From Paragordius varius (Eukaryota; Nematomorpha): 64,000 nucleotides of DNA. The stretch covers positions 2,976,001-3,040,000 of the forward strand of contig OZ176050.1 of the NCBI GenBank assembly GCA_964247055.1, written 5' to 3'. This document shows, in pieces, positions 39,331 through 61,874 of this stretch. The stretch's first letter is position 1. Each line of letters opens with the position of its first letter. The notes beneath the pieces are model-generated. The model ran no database searches. It was not told where the DNA came from and worked only from the letters and a program-made list of their open reading frames with translations. The position numbers and the translations under genes are program-made.

Positions 39331-42057
39331 TACAAAAATGGTTGTAAAAAATGTAATTTAATTTAAAGTTAGTTAATGTGTATACAAAGTTAATTTAAAA
39401 CACACATAGTACACCTGCTCTGCCATTGTTATATATAAAATATATATATATTTCTACAGTTATTTATTTTTTTACCTGGTGAGATAAAATACGAGAGAAA
39501 TAATTATTATTATAAGCAGATATCAGAATATTTTAATGGAGAATATATTATTATTAGAGGATCCAATATTGCTTTCAAGAAAGACGGAGAGATTTACAAA
39601 TAAATCTGCGAAATAAGTCATTATGGATTTAAGTGAATTTGAATTTCACAAATGTAACTACCCATATTTTTAGCTTTATAACCAAAATAATTTACCGGAT
39701 TTTTATGGGTGTTATTTCAACCACAATACAAAATATCAGTTTTTTAGATAAAACATATTTTATTAAAAAATAAGTTGGTAACTGTATCAGGCAACCTTAA
39801 AAACCGGTAATGATTCCCACACAAATCTAATGGTTTTTCAAATGGTGAAAAAAAATTTATGCATGAAAAATAAAAAAACCAAAAGACAAAAATTATTTTT
39901 TAATTAACATTTATATTTAAATTAATTGACATTTTTAACATAAACATTTGGGTTGCAAAATATAGAATAGAATATATAATATTTAAAATTTTTAATTAGT
40001 TTATGTGGGAAAACTTAAGTTTGGAAAAGTTGTGGTTGTCTTTTTTTAATAACGTTTTGTCCATGTAATTTAAAATTTTTATACTGTGTATATTGAGGAA
40101 AAATGTAAAAAAATATAAAGTATTTAAAAGGGTGGCCTCTACACAAAACAATAAATGGTAAAATAAATACTATATATTTGAGTCAAAATTAACAAACACC
40201 TGCCATAAATTTTGTTGTATATTTGGTCATGTAAGCCAGCAGCACAGGTTTAAACAAAATTATTTAGTTTAATGGGAATTTAAAATAATATTTTTCTTTC
40301 TTATAGGATTGTAATAAAATTGTTGGCCATTTTTATAAAAAAAATTAATATTTTTCAATTTAGACTCAGGGTAGGTGTACGGTACCAAAAAATTTTATTT
40401 GGGGCTAATACCATTTTTCTCTTTGATTTACATTAATTAAATGATTTTGAATTTTCATAGACAATAAGATATATATATATAATTTTTGCGAGCATTTAAT
40501 TTTTTTTATTGATTTATTGCCATAACCTGAATTTATAAATTCGTTAAAACTCACCCAATCAAGAAAAATTGGAAAAAAATTTTGAAAATAATTTTAGGTA
40601 AATTTACCGAGACAGTCACATCTGTCCTATGTATTGGTATTAATAATTGATTACCTATATATAAAAAACCGATTAATTCACCTTTTATCATAGCACAACT
40701 CACTTTAATATACTTTAATCGAATATGGCTTAAAGTAATTATTATTACAGCATATATGTATAAATAATTTTATTGAGGTGTAATATAAATAATAATGTTT
40801 TTTTTTCTTACAAATTTTCTCAGCATGTCCCCCTTGCATACAGTAATATAAATAAATTTTAAGGATACTAATAGGTACTTGTTTTATCAACTTCTTTATA
40901 TATAAATTACATGCTTTTATTTATCACTTTGCACCTCTATAATCTAATTTAAAGTTGCGCCATAAATATCAACTAATGGAGCATGCCAGCTTACAGCAAC
41001 GTATACTTTAAAATTAACTATTGTGGTGATTTAACATTATTGTCTCTTGTTTTATTCCTAAATTGAGACTATATTATAATAACTCTTACATGACTGTTTT
41101 AGGGTAAAAATAGCGGGAATATTAATTTTAGGGTAAAATCTTTTTCAAATATAGGATTTGGAAATGTTATTTGAATTATATGTGTTTAATTTGATTAAAA
41201 TGGGCGCACATTGAGCCATCTTTTGCCGTAATATAAATATTTGTTCTTTATTTATTATAGCTTATGTGAAAAAATGATGTCCTATCCGCAAAAAAAGGTA
41301 TTTTCTTGTCATTAATAATTTTATACATCTCTAATATAAATATAAATGTTTAAGTTGTACTAATTTTTTTTTATTTTTTAATAATCATTACTGTATTAAT
41401 ATATAATTTTACGAAAGATAAACAGAAGGCCTTACTTATGTTGTGATACCCACATCCATACAACATACTATACCACCTTTTCCCTTTATACCTGCGATGC
41501 GATTTTGTCGTTAAAATGTCACATATAACATTTTTTTCCTTAATAATATACACGGACAACAAACACTATATTTTTTGATTCTCTGTTTTACAAAACTAGT
41601 TTCTCCAATTTGTATTAAATATCATATTCTAAAAAACCAACCAACTTAACATCACAAAAGTATTTTGTCTTGTGTATTCATAATTTTTTACCAAATTATA
41701 ATAATTAGTCGATGTCGCCTAACCTTTTTTATGATGAAATAACATTTCACAAAATTGGGAAGAGTTCAGTCCTGTTTATATCGTTTTAAACATTATTATA
41801 ACAGTATTAAATATATAATGAATTCGACGCATATATCCAACAATTATTGTTTCAAAGATATAAATTATCATCAATCATATATGGATCTTCAATTTTTTCT
41901 CAAATACAAATATCACGTCGAGCTTCTTTTTGGTAATAGAACTAGGCTTTTATTTTCACTCAAATCTGAATCCCATTCTATTGTCATTAAATGCCGCTAT
42001 TTAGAAACATCGACGAATAAAAATTCAGAAAGGATGTCGAAATTTTAGCAAAGTAGG
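39331..42057. other. AT-rich DNA upstream of the CSL gene
   Basis: No coding exon is supported. It presumably includes the promoter and 5' UTR of the gene starting at 42058. Minus-strand frames at 40705 and 41371 and the 97-codon TTG-initiated frame ending at 42048 have no domain signal. Confidence 0.4.
42034..42048 (+). promoter_or_regulatory. Candidate upstream mini-ORF (MSKF) before CSL start
   Basis: ATG-TCG-AAA-TTT-TAG sits 9 bp before the CSL start codon, and both ATGs have A at -3. If the transcript covers it, ribosomes would meet this four-codon frame first, which could lower or tune CSL translation. In such AT-rich sequence it may also be chance. Confidence 0.3.
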
Positions 42058-51580
<9,523 letters not shown>

Positions 51581-53183
51581 CAGACATGCTCAATTGATTG
51601 AAAGTTAACACGGGTGTAGGATTTGAGTTTGAAAAGCAAAGTGTCAAATTATATTTTAGCTTAGAGTGTTTGACAATCATCATAGTATTATATGCATGTT
51701 TGGTGCAAAAATGACAATATCGCCCATATTATGGCATAACCTATGATCTCACCCCCCAAAAATCTCAACGAAATTCCGATAAGAATATCATTAATGATTT
51801 AACTGCTATGCAATTATATATTAAATGCATTTATTGTCTACGTAGGGACAATCATTGGAATATATATTCTAAATCTCTTCTCCGAACTATTTGTTCTATT
51901 TAACTGGGATATGATTATCTTTATAAATATAATATAATACAAACTCTATGCACATGAATACATTATAACCATTTATATTTAATAAATTGCCTTATACAAA
52001 TATAAATATGCTTTGGTATTATCTTACACACTATAAAGACGGTTAAAGTTGTCGGGCGGTTAAATTAAACTTGTATCATTTAAACTATCATATAATGTTA
52101 AATGGTTTATTATATATATTTGGTAGGTATATAGAGTTATACTTACTAAAAAACATTTTTACAAATTTAAATAGAATTTTTTAAATCAAATTAATCAATT
52201 ATCTTTAATTTTCTTAATGTCCTCTATACTATTCTATACGCAGTCTCACTATATTTATCATTTTTGTTAAATGAGTTTGTCCTTCTCTACCAAAATCAAA
52301 ATAAGCAATAAAAAAGATTTTAGAAATAATTATAACAATTGCAATTAAAGATATGATAATATAATATATATATACTCCAATGACAATGTGGCTGGCTAAA
52401 TCATCAATAAAATTTGATAATAAAAATTTTTTTTATTTTTTATTTTTGTCAACAATGTCTAAAATAATAGCGCATCGTTTATTGTTTTTAACTTTATACA
52501 TATTTTATTTATTATAGTTATCTAAATTTAAATATAAATAACTACAATATGTAATAAGCCACCATAAAACTCAATGACACCTAAATATACAATATAAAAA
52601 AACAATAAGAGAAAGAACATTTAAAAAAATGCATTAAATTTAAATAAAATAAAATATATTTTAGTTGATTTTTGAATTACCTACATTTTTCGATCTGTTC
52701 GTATGATTTCAATGAATCTTTCGATGGTAAATATTATTTGATGTTTTTGGAGAAGTATAATTACCAGTTAATTAACGTAATTTTAACGGGCACTTTTTTA
52801 TTTATTGCTATCTCTTAATAATTTTTAAAATTAAATATTATAAATGGGTTTAAAATTTCATTCTAAATTTTTTTTTAATAAAATACCATTTTATAATCAA
52901 AGTAAATTGATTTGCAATATCTGCCATAAATACTGAAACAGCAAAAATATTAAAATTTATTATGATATTTATATTGTTGTCTTGTGTCAAACATATTTTA
53001 TTGTCAAAATGACCTACACCTTCAATTATATCTCAGATAGAAAAGATTATATAAGTGAAACCTGCCTTAAGCTATTGTTCAAGTTTATCCGTATAATTTT
53101 AATTTTCTCATAATAAAGTACATAATGTTAGTTATAATTTCTTGATGTACAAAAATATTATATAAAAAAATTAAATTGAATTA
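51581..53183. other. 3' flank of the CSL gene, AT-rich
   Basis: It presumably contains the 3' UTR; many AATAAA-like strings occur in this AT-rich sequence, so no polyadenylation site is chosen. No gene is recognised. Confidence 0.45.
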
Positions 53184-53365
53184 CAGTAGCGTATGCAGTA
53201 AAAGATTGTTAGTGCAAAATAATCTTAATGAACACAAAACAGGGGGATATTATGGATATGTTTATAAATAGGACTAAATGATAATTAATATATGAAAATT
53301 GTCCCCCTGTTTTGTGTTCATTAAGATTATTTTGCACTAACAATCTTTTACTGCATACGCTACTG
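53184..53365. mobile_element. 182-bp MITE with perfect 64-bp inverted repeats
   Basis: The left arm (53184-53247) begins CAGTAGCGTATGCAGTAAAA and ends ACAGGGGGA; the right arm (53302-53365) is its exact complement over all 64 bases. A 54-bp AT-rich loop separates them. TA lies on both sides (53182-53183, 53366-53367), the Tc1/mariner-type target duplication. Perfect arms imply a recent insertion. Confidence 0.92.
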
Positions 53366-53566
53366 TATACTCATCACAGAAAAAAATGTACTTATTAAAA
53401 AAAATACTATAAAGCAAAATTTGATATTTAATTAAAATTAAACGGTGTGTTAGAGCATAGTATTTGCTTAAATTTAATTATAATTTAAATTAAATTTTAA
53501 TTGTTATAATAATATAATTTATTGCATTTTAAATCACTGCACAGCGCAGGCAACAAGCCTAAAAAC

Positions 53567-53689
53567 CAGTTATTTTTTGGCGTATGGTAAAAAACCACAA
53601 ATAGTTAAAATCACAATATATTTCCAATTACAAAACATCAATTTCGTTTATTTAGTTGGCAAAACTTAGTTTTATACCATACGTTACTG
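53567..53689. mobile_element. Degenerate relative of the 117-bp MITE
   Basis: GCGTATGGTAAAAAACCACAAATAG on the left and TTTATACCATACGTTACTG on the right match the MITE at 39214, with extra bases near the left tip. TA follows the right end. Confidence 0.6.
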
Positions 53690-55934
53690 TAAACTTCATA
53701 ACCACAAGATTACAAAAAAAGATTTCTTTTATATATGAAAATATATTTAGCGAGAAATAAGTTTATATGACTAATATACAGAAATATTTCACATAAATTA
53801 TATTTTTTTACCTGTATGTTACTAAAAAACTAGCATTACTATATCTTTTTTATATTTTAAATAAAAAGTAAATATGTAAGATATAAAGAATATTTTGATA
53901 TGTCGCACGCATTTTTATATATTTTTATTTGTTTTTCCCATTTTAATTATCATTATTATTATTTTTATATTTAAAACAAATTTTTAATTTGGCTACGAAA
54001 CATTTTGATATTTCTAATCGCGTAATTATAAATAATTGACAAGATAGCCTTCCAAAAGGTTGTCTACATATATAAAATTAACTGATATTTTTATGTATTG
54101 ACGTCAAGACTCATGTGATTGAAAAAATATAAATAATATCACAATTTTGAATTATTAAATTCTGGACATAGTAAGTTATTTAATCTTTTTAATGATTTAT
54201 TTATTCCTTAAAATGAGCAAAAGTAAGGAAAAAAATTTATTCAGGGTATTGATAGGTTTGGTTTAAATTTGGATGTTTAAATTTTGGTCAAAAAAGTGGA
54301 TCAATTTTTTTAATAAATTCCAATTTTAAACATATTTGACCCGATCATTTAAGTAATTTATAGATTATTAATTTTTGACTTAAAAAGATTTAACATTTCA
54401 ATGAAATATAAATATTTGTCTGATTTAAAAGATTTTTTCTACATTTTGTACCATAAGCCTTTTTAAACTTTATCTTTGCATATCTAATATTATTTTGATA
54501 TATCTTAAAAATGGAATAATATATAAATATATATTAATGATTTTAAATTAAATGCTTAATTGATACAACGAGATCTCTAAAATCAATGAAATCAATTATT
54601 AATAATCACGTATTTTGCCCTAATATCAAACCTTGACCCAATATCTTTTTTCTCTTCAAATGTTAAAATTAAATTTTAAAAAACTTATTCAAAAAAACAA
54701 CTTTTAACATGGAGTTTACAAAAAAATTTGCGTATCCATATTAATATTTGTCACTTACTCGATAATTATTCATACATTTTTTGTTAAATAGCGATATCAT
54801 AACAACGGAGCGTTTTTACCAAAGATAAACGTAATAAGATAACAAATATTTAATATTATATATAATTCAATCTTAATGCATCAATATTTATTTGATAGCC
54901 CACTTGTATGAAAAACACATTGTAGTTAATATTTCTATTTATATAATGTAAAATGATTATTTATCCAAGGTGCAGAGTAACCTTTGTATACCCTTTTAAT
55001 ATGTGTTCATTCATTTTATCAAATTTTTGGACAAAATAAATAATGGTTGTTTTAATTTATTACTGAGCAGGAATTACCCGTTAAAAACACTCAAGTCTTA
55101 CCGCAATTTTGATTTGTTTAAAAATTGGTTGCAGTTTTTCTATTTTTTTGGTACCAATCCCTTTAATCTTAAATATGACTTAAATGCATGGTTTATGAAA
55201 CATTCATTACTGGAATGATGCACTAGATGATCCCTAAAACATTTTGAATATATTTAAAAATATCAAAAGGTCGGTTCGTAACGTCCTGATTGATATTTAA
55301 AAATATAGCTTAAGATATATGAAAACAATGGCACATCACAGTACATTGGATAAATAATTTTCGTGAAGCCAATTAATTTTAAAGGGTTAAACAAGCTGTT
55401 TCATACAGTTGCCTTAGAAGTTTCATTTTTGCAATATTAACATTTTCGATAACCGAACATCTATTTACCTTAATTGAAATATAATTTAGGTATGCATATT
55501 CCCAACTTTGCATTACTATTCTATATTTTTATTTTTATATTAATAATTGATTCTGTTGTGCTTTTTTCAATTCAATTATTTATATTATTTAATATCCGAT
55601 TTAAAATCATCTTAACGCAATATCAAAGCTTGTGACGAAAATTTTCTATAATTACTGAAACGTGCGCTAAAATAATTTTTTGATCATTGGTATAAAATTA
55701 AACTTAAGTCATTATTTTCATATGGTAGATTCACAATTTGGAAATTACCGGTTATAGATTAAGGCATAGGTGTGTTATATGTAAAAAGGAAATCATTTTT
55801 GCTATATTATCATGAATAATTTTTAAATGGTTTAACCTCTATTTTTTGTTAAATGACAACTCCACCCTAAATATTCATTGTTAAATTTTGCATTTCAAAA
55901 TTTATTGTAAAATATATCGATATCTTTTAACGCA
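53690..55934. other. AT-rich intergenic DNA
   Basis: The 71-codon frame at 55003 lacks a domain or splice context that I could support. Nothing else was recognised. Confidence 0.45.
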
Positions 55935-56105
55935 ATGTGGCTTGGAATAGCTATCGAATTCGTCATTTTCATAATTCAATATTATCGGGCCGTTCAGAAA
56001 AATAAGAAAATGGGTGTTAGTAAACTAAACCATCCCGGTATGCAGAAAAAGAAAAAACCCAAAATTTCTCATCTTTTATATTCTACCGTCCTTAGTTTCA
56101 TCTAA
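55935..56105 (+). CDS. Possible small membrane protein ORF (56 residues)
   Basis: An ATG-started frame encodes a hydrophobic N-terminal helix (MWLGIAIEFVIFIIQYYRAV) followed by a very basic stretch (QKNKKMG) and ends at TAA. The local base composition is less AT-rich than the surroundings and the helix-then-lysine layout suits a single-pass membrane micropeptide. I do not recognise a family. A donor-like CCCG/GTATGC at 56037 could shorten or extend it by splicing. It may be chance. Confidence 0.3.
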   Translation: MWLGIAIEFVIFIIQYYRAVQKNKKMGVSKLNHPGMQKKKKPKISHLLYSTVLSFI

Positions 56106-57304
56106 ATTCTTTACGAATATCCATATTATTTAATTCACTCTGTAAATTTGAACAAATAAATTTATTTATTTATATTGTATATATATGTTAATATTAGAGG
56201 TTAAAATTTCATTAGTCAACTTTTTCTAATATTTGGCATTTTCTCTATAGGAGGCTAACGAAGAAGGAATTGTCTCCTCAAAATTTTATCAACTTTTAAG
56301 ATTATAACAATTTGTGGAATTTCGGATAGCTTAGAAACATAAACGACAACCATAAGCCTTGTTTATATTATTTGTCTGTATATTACAATTTTAGTTTTAT
56401 GTTGTATTAAAACCCCATTTTTTTTAATCACTTAAAACCCGTATCTTCTCTATGTTTGAGATTGGCAACTTGATGTGGCAGATAAAAGGGCGTGGTCATA
56501 TACATTAAAAAGTTCAGTATGCTAAAAATTTAAAAACCCTTGTTGAATATAGATTTAACATTTTGTGACTTTTAATATTATATTTGGTCCAAACTTTTGC
56601 CATTTATATGTCATAGATATTTATGATTTAAAAATAATATACATCTGAACCTAACATTTTAATACTTCCTATTAAAAAACTGTATTGTCAATCATAATTT
56701 GATAAAATGTGCATTGATATCTATGCCAACAAATTTAGTTTTCGCTAAAAATATTTGACAAATATTTTTTATATCAAATAACCATATATTTGCATTTTTT
56801 CTGCCATTTTATGTGGACTAAAAATAATTTTCATTTATTTAAAGTGTTTATACATGCATATTTAATATTTACATCATACGTTTTCATTTTACAGTTGGGA
56901 GCTCAATTCGTTTTAAATACATGAATGCATTATTTGTATTAAATATCACTAAAAATGGTTTTGAAACCACGACGTTCTACCCTAAGAATTAAAATGGTTT
57001 GATAATCAAACCGAATTATAAAAATAAAAACTCAAGCAATCACTGCATAATTTGTCATTTTTTGATAGGGGCGTAGTTCTTTAAATAACATCTTTTTAAG
57101 CCCAAAACACTAATACTGTTATCCTAATCATATTTTATATTGATTATGATTAGCAGATCTTTTAGGAAATGTGCGATATCGTTATAATTTATAGGAATTA
57201 ATATTAATTACTTCGAGTTTGATACTAAAGTTAAATTATTTTATTCAATTTTATATTCTAATATAGATATTGCGCTATAAAATTGAGCCGACATACAATT
57301 AAAT
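56106..57304. other. AT-rich intergenic DNA
   Basis: A short phrase after an acceptor-like CTCTATAG at about 56251 (GAGGCTAACGAAGAAGG) could be an exon fragment but does not join in frame to the small ORF upstream. Nothing else is seen. Confidence 0.4.
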
Positions 57305-57579
57305 ATGCATGAAATAATAGAAAATTCTACCAATTATAATAGTAAAATATTAGCTTCGAATATGCCTGCAGAAGATTTCGTAGGCACCTTAAACAATATA
57401 AATCATTTGAATTGCCACAATACCAATCCAAAATATGGCGGGAACGGAAAAAATGGAATGGTTGATTTGAAAGAATTAATAGCTTATGGGGATGATCAAA
57501 AAAGCCGAACCAAACACTATAAATACGGTCTAAGTTTTGACGTAGATAATTATCAACCCATAACTGTGCGCAAAAAACG
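57305..57579 (+). CDS. Possible first exon of the cupin gene or of an unknown gene
   Basis: The frame runs from an ATG with A at -3 to a donor-like CG/GTAATA in phase 2. It encodes about 91 residues, including MVDLKELIAYGDDQKSRTKH and YKYGLSFDVDNYQPITV; the residue mix looks more protein-like than chance frames nearby. Its phase fits an acceptor-like AAACAG/C at 58092, inside the cupin frame, so it could be an alternative 5' exon that skips the start at 58072. It also fits an acceptor at 57631 (ACATAG/G). I recognise no domain. Confidence 0.4.
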
Positions 57580-58071
57580 GTAATATATGTACAAATCAAA
57601 CTTATGATTAAAATTTTCGATGAACATAGGATAGGATGGAAAAATATAAATTGTTATATTAGACTTTCATTATTCAAAGGCCCTGGTAATTTTCCAATAA
57701 AATATCATATAAAAATTTATTATGAAACTGTAAAATCAAAAAATCTAAGAAAGCAGGACAGAAATGTTGTCACCACATTAATTGAACTATGTCTTTCGGT
57801 CTTAAGCTACCTACTACTTATTAGTCAAAAATCGATATATATCCATTTATACATTGCAATAAAACCATGGATTTAATATAAAGTTACAATTTATCATTAT
57901 GTGCACAATACTATTAGTTTTTAACACTTTTTCATTATTTTATTTTGGCTTTAAATCTCATTTTATACTGTTATGATGAGGAAAAATTCCTAAATAACAT
58001 TTAATAATCATAAAATGACCAATATTTTGGTTTAAAAATAATTATATATCAACTATAACTGTTCAATAATT

Positions 58072-60734
58072 ATGTCAATTTCATCAAACAGCATTCAGAT
58101 ACAGAGGATAATAGAGAGTTTGGGGCTAACTCAACACCCAACGGAAAATGGTTATTATAAAGAAATATTCCGATCACAATTACACGTAAATGTTAAATCC
58201 GAGAAATGTCCTTCAAATTCTATACAGAACACTAAAGAAAATCATCCCCTTGATAAAACAAATGATACTAATGAGCCTGATCTACTCAGAAAGATATGGA
58301 GTGATGAAACCCTATTGAAGTGTTTAGAAAAATCAGAATCCATATCTGTAGATAACTATAAAAGGTAATGATTGCGATATTTTTGCGATCTTTAAATTTT
58401 ATATGTGATTTTCTAATTGAAATTTCCTAGGAATTTTTGTACTGGGCTGTATTACCTCCTAAATGGGACTGACATATCTCCTTGGCACAGATTTAAAAAT
58501 TCCGATGCTATTTGGATGTTTCATACTGGCTCCACATTGAACGTAAATTTTTTCAATTAATCATTTTAAGACATTATTAATGAGAATAAATTACTGCTAA
58601 TTTTCGCGATAGCCAAAAAAATATTTTGCTTATTTTTATGCTTGCAAAACAATATCTGATATACGATGGTGTTTTGGTTCTCCTCATGTCATATATTTAT
58701 TCCTAATAATAAAATTTAGGCCAGAGGTTTCAAAAAGGGGAGCAACGCTCCTCTATGATGGCGTAGAATAATTAAAGGGGAGGGGGGGCGAGAGTTTTGG
58801 AGAATTTAATTAAAAAATAAAACTAGAAACAAATTTCGGTGCGGATTATCAAGATTTCTCACCGATATGGAAAAAATATTTCAAAAATTGCAGATATAAG
58901 GATATCAATGATTAAGTATTTTAATATGTAATATTTTACATTATATCTTGGATTTTTTTAAGAGGGGGGCGCAAGAATTTTTGTTTTCAATTAGGTGGGG
59001 CGTGAACAAAAAAGGTTGGGAACCACTAATTCAGGCAAAGAAAATTATAAACAACATGATCATATCTTTTAATTTCCTTCTTATGCTTATATATATTTTA
59101 TAATAGAAATAAATTTTAAAAATAGCGCTGGAAAATTGGTATTAGCAAACAAAAAATGGTAAATATATAGGGTTTTACTTAGTTTGATAATTATAAAAAA
59201 CTCTCCACAAATAAATATGTAATGAGCAATCAGTATCCATTTAACAATAACGGCAGTTAATGCTAGATATTTAATTTGAAAAAAGGGCAAAATAACAAAT
59301 GATACGCACATAGGTTTGACGCCAGAAACAGGTTCCTGGACGCTTGTAATTAAATAGACGCATTTTAACCATTTAACTCTGAAATTTATTTATAGAAAAA
59401 GATAAATTTACAAAATATTGAAAACTAGTCAAATAGGTAAGTCTTTGCAATCGTCGTACCATAATACAATATTAAAATTATTTGCCGCTAATGTCATGAA
59501 CCATAAGCAGTGCAAAGCTATACAAATACTGTTGAGGGATTGCAATTAAGATATCTGTTTCACATAACTTGTCTTTTTTACTTTGGGATTTTGTTTGTTG
59601 TGAAAGTTTTAAGGAAATATTCGTAATTTACGGCTAAACTTGCATGTTAAATAAAGCCAAGATTTATAGCAAGTCTTACAACTAAATTCTTTTTATTTTG
59701 TATCGATCGAAAAAAAGATATATATAATAACCGAAACCGGTAAATACAAATTAAAAAAATTGGGCAACAAAATCGTGACAAGGGATAGCCTTACTAACTA
59801 TGAAGTGCACATAAAGGCAAATACGTGGTTTGCTTGTGAAGTGGATGACAAAAATAATTATTGTTTAGCTACTGTTACTATGACCCCAAGTAATTTTAAT
59901 TTCAGCTTTTCATAAATAGACTATTCTCAATAAATTATTTTCATAAATTACACAATATATATAGGTTATGAAGAAGGGGAAATGGAAATAGCCAGGAAAG
60001 AAGATTTGATTAAACAGTATCCACAGCACATTGATGTCATCTCAAAACTATTTGTCCCCAAAACCGAATCTGACATCAGCGTATTATCCTTGATAGATAA
60101 TGATGATACCAATCCAAAAGAATTGTTGGATGATATATCATCGGTTGAAAGATTGCCATTTTCAGGTGAACGGTCAGCTGGATACATGCATGAAAGAGAT
60201 TCTGGACACAGCAGTAGTTCCCATTCTTCTGTACGCGGTAGCAGCGGAGATTTTTGTAACATTTCGAATCAGGATATTGAATCTATTCGATCTGCATCGC
60301 ATTGCGCGGACGAGGAATCATTAGAAACTCTTGAACAGATAAATTCTATACATTTATTGGACAACAATTATAGTAAGGGTAATCACAACAAAGACACATT
60401 GATGGCTAAGACACCCACAAAAAACACCGTTGGAGCGGCTAGTAATAAACTTAGCTTAAAATCTGAAAAGAATGATAATGAGAAAAATGTTGAAATGCCT
60501 AAATATAAAGATAATACCTTGCAAAACTATGTCAATGGTGAAGTGAATCAAAAAGCAAAATTATTTGAAGGGCAGAAAGAAACCCCTAAAACAAAGCATA
60601 AAGATACGACCCTGCTTGGAAAAGCGGAACAAAAAATTAGGAATAAGCACCTAAATCTCAATAGATCACATAATAATTCACCTATCGAATCTAATTTACA
60701 GCATGATATTATTTATGTAAATAAAAAACATTAG
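58072..60734 (+). CDS. Cupin_5 (DUF985/YML079w-like) protein with long C-terminal tail
   Basis: Four phase-consistent exons (58072-58364, 58431-58542, 59718-59889, 59965-60734) give about 448 residues. The cupin barrel follows the family order: IIESLGLTQHPTENGYYKE at 8-27, GLYYLLNGTDISPWHRFK near 102-119, IWMFHTGSTLN to 135, HIKANTWFACEVDD, LATVTMTP, and the closing RKEDLIKQYPQHIDVISKL. Members bind a small molecule in the barrel, but the physiological role is unknown. Oddities: about 60 extra residues between YYKEIFRS and YYLLNG; SDAIW where many members have an acidic residue (SDEIW-like); and about 225 Ser/Asn/Lys-rich residues after the domain. The exon-3 acceptor (AAAAAAAG) is weak. Confidence 0.85.
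58722..59028 (+). mobile_element. hAT MITE in intron 2 of the cupin gene
   Basis: Termini CAGAGGTTTCAAAAAGGGG and GGTTGGGAACCACTA are the CAGNGGTTCTCAACC type typical of hAT elements. The flanks ATTTAGGC (58714-58721) and ATTCAGGC (59029-59036) agree at 7 of 8 bases, the expected 8-bp target duplication. The interior is G-rich on the + strand (AGGGGAGGGGGGGCG) and non-coding. Confidence 0.8.
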
Positions 60735-61289
60735 ATTATATATTTAGACGCTTTCAACTTATTTATCGAAATTATAATTATTTTTTTTAAATATCATATA
60801 AACACATGCACATATTATTTCATTTACATTATGCATTCATCCAACATTTTAATATTATTTTCAGGTAACTATGTAGAGCATTTAACCGTATCATAATTTT
60901 ATAATAAATTTATCTCCGATTCAAAAATGGTTTTAATATTATTAATAATTTATAGTCCTTTGATCGGGCAACTGGAACACTAGTGTTGGGTACAAGTACA
61001 ACCACGGTTTTTCCGTATTCCACCATTTAATTGTGCATTCAAAAATTTTATTAATATCTTCTAAAGCTTTACTAACGCCAAAAATGATTGTGAGCATTGA
61101 AAATTTACACCATAAAAAGTATTGAAACTTTCTGCGAAATCGTCACTATGGACAATTAAATGATCAATCAGACTTTATTGATTTTAGAAAATAAAATTGT
61201 AGTAGTTCATTGTTTTATTATTTCTTTATCCATCATATGTGTAGGATATTAAAAAAAAATATATGGATAAAAAACAATATTTATGGTCA
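60735..61289. other. AT-rich DNA after the cupin gene
   Basis: Probably includes the 3' UTR; no other feature is recognised. Confidence 0.45.
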
Positions 61290-61874
61290 TCTATATATTT
61301 CTAAAATTGGAAAACTCTGGCTTTATGATCTGTTTCCGGAAAACCGGTAAACCCATTCAAATCCAAATATCGAAAAATATAATCATTAATGAATGCCCCG
61401 ACAATAGCTTCGCCCTTTTTTGAATTAGGCTCCCAGTTTGGGCCCACCCCGTACAAAAAACGGGTTTTTTGAAAACATGAGTCCACAAAAATCGTGTCTT
61501 TGAGACAATTTTCCGGAGAACGTGTTGGACCATTTTATTTCAAATATGATTTTTATTTACTTATTTTCTATTGCGCCGAACATAGTCGGCTCGCTTTTTA
61601 ATTTAGGCCCTCCTTGTACCCGCTCTCCCCGTAATATGCCATTTTTTTAAAAAAACAAAGTCCACAAAAATAATTTTTTGAATCTATTTTTCGCCCAAGT
61701 AAACAATAATATTAGTATGAATGCACCGTTTTAAAATTCCTATGAGATCATAGCTATTAAATAATGTTTCGAAATAATCCACATGTGTGGATCATTTTAT
61801 TGTCCCTTTTTTCAAATAGCCCAGAAGTCCGAAGGACTTCCTCGGGCTGCGTAGCAGCACGAGATTTATGCTAG
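61290..61874 (+). mobile_element. Non-autonomous Helitron, complete copy 2
   Basis: This 585-bp copy starts TCTATATATTTCTAAAATTGG and ends CTAG at 61871-61874, with A before and T after. Two hairpins precede the end: a perfect 7-bp stem GAAGTCC/GGACTTC at 61824-61840 and a stem at 61841-61863 (CTCG, GCTGC, GTA loop, GCAGC, CGAG with one G-A mismatch), followed by 11 bases up to the terminus. Same orientation and full-length similarity to copy 1. The minus-strand 61-codon frame here is spurious. Confidence 0.87.

Noticed and set aside
41755-42048. 97-codon frame directly before CSL
   Set aside because: It begins with TTG rather than ATG, has no domain and looks like a chance frame in the 5' flank; only its last four codons from ATG form a possible uORF.
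57604-57876. 90-codon frame as a separate gene
   Set aside because: It lies in the probable first intron of the cupin gene, its second half is chance-like, and only a short first part could be an exon.
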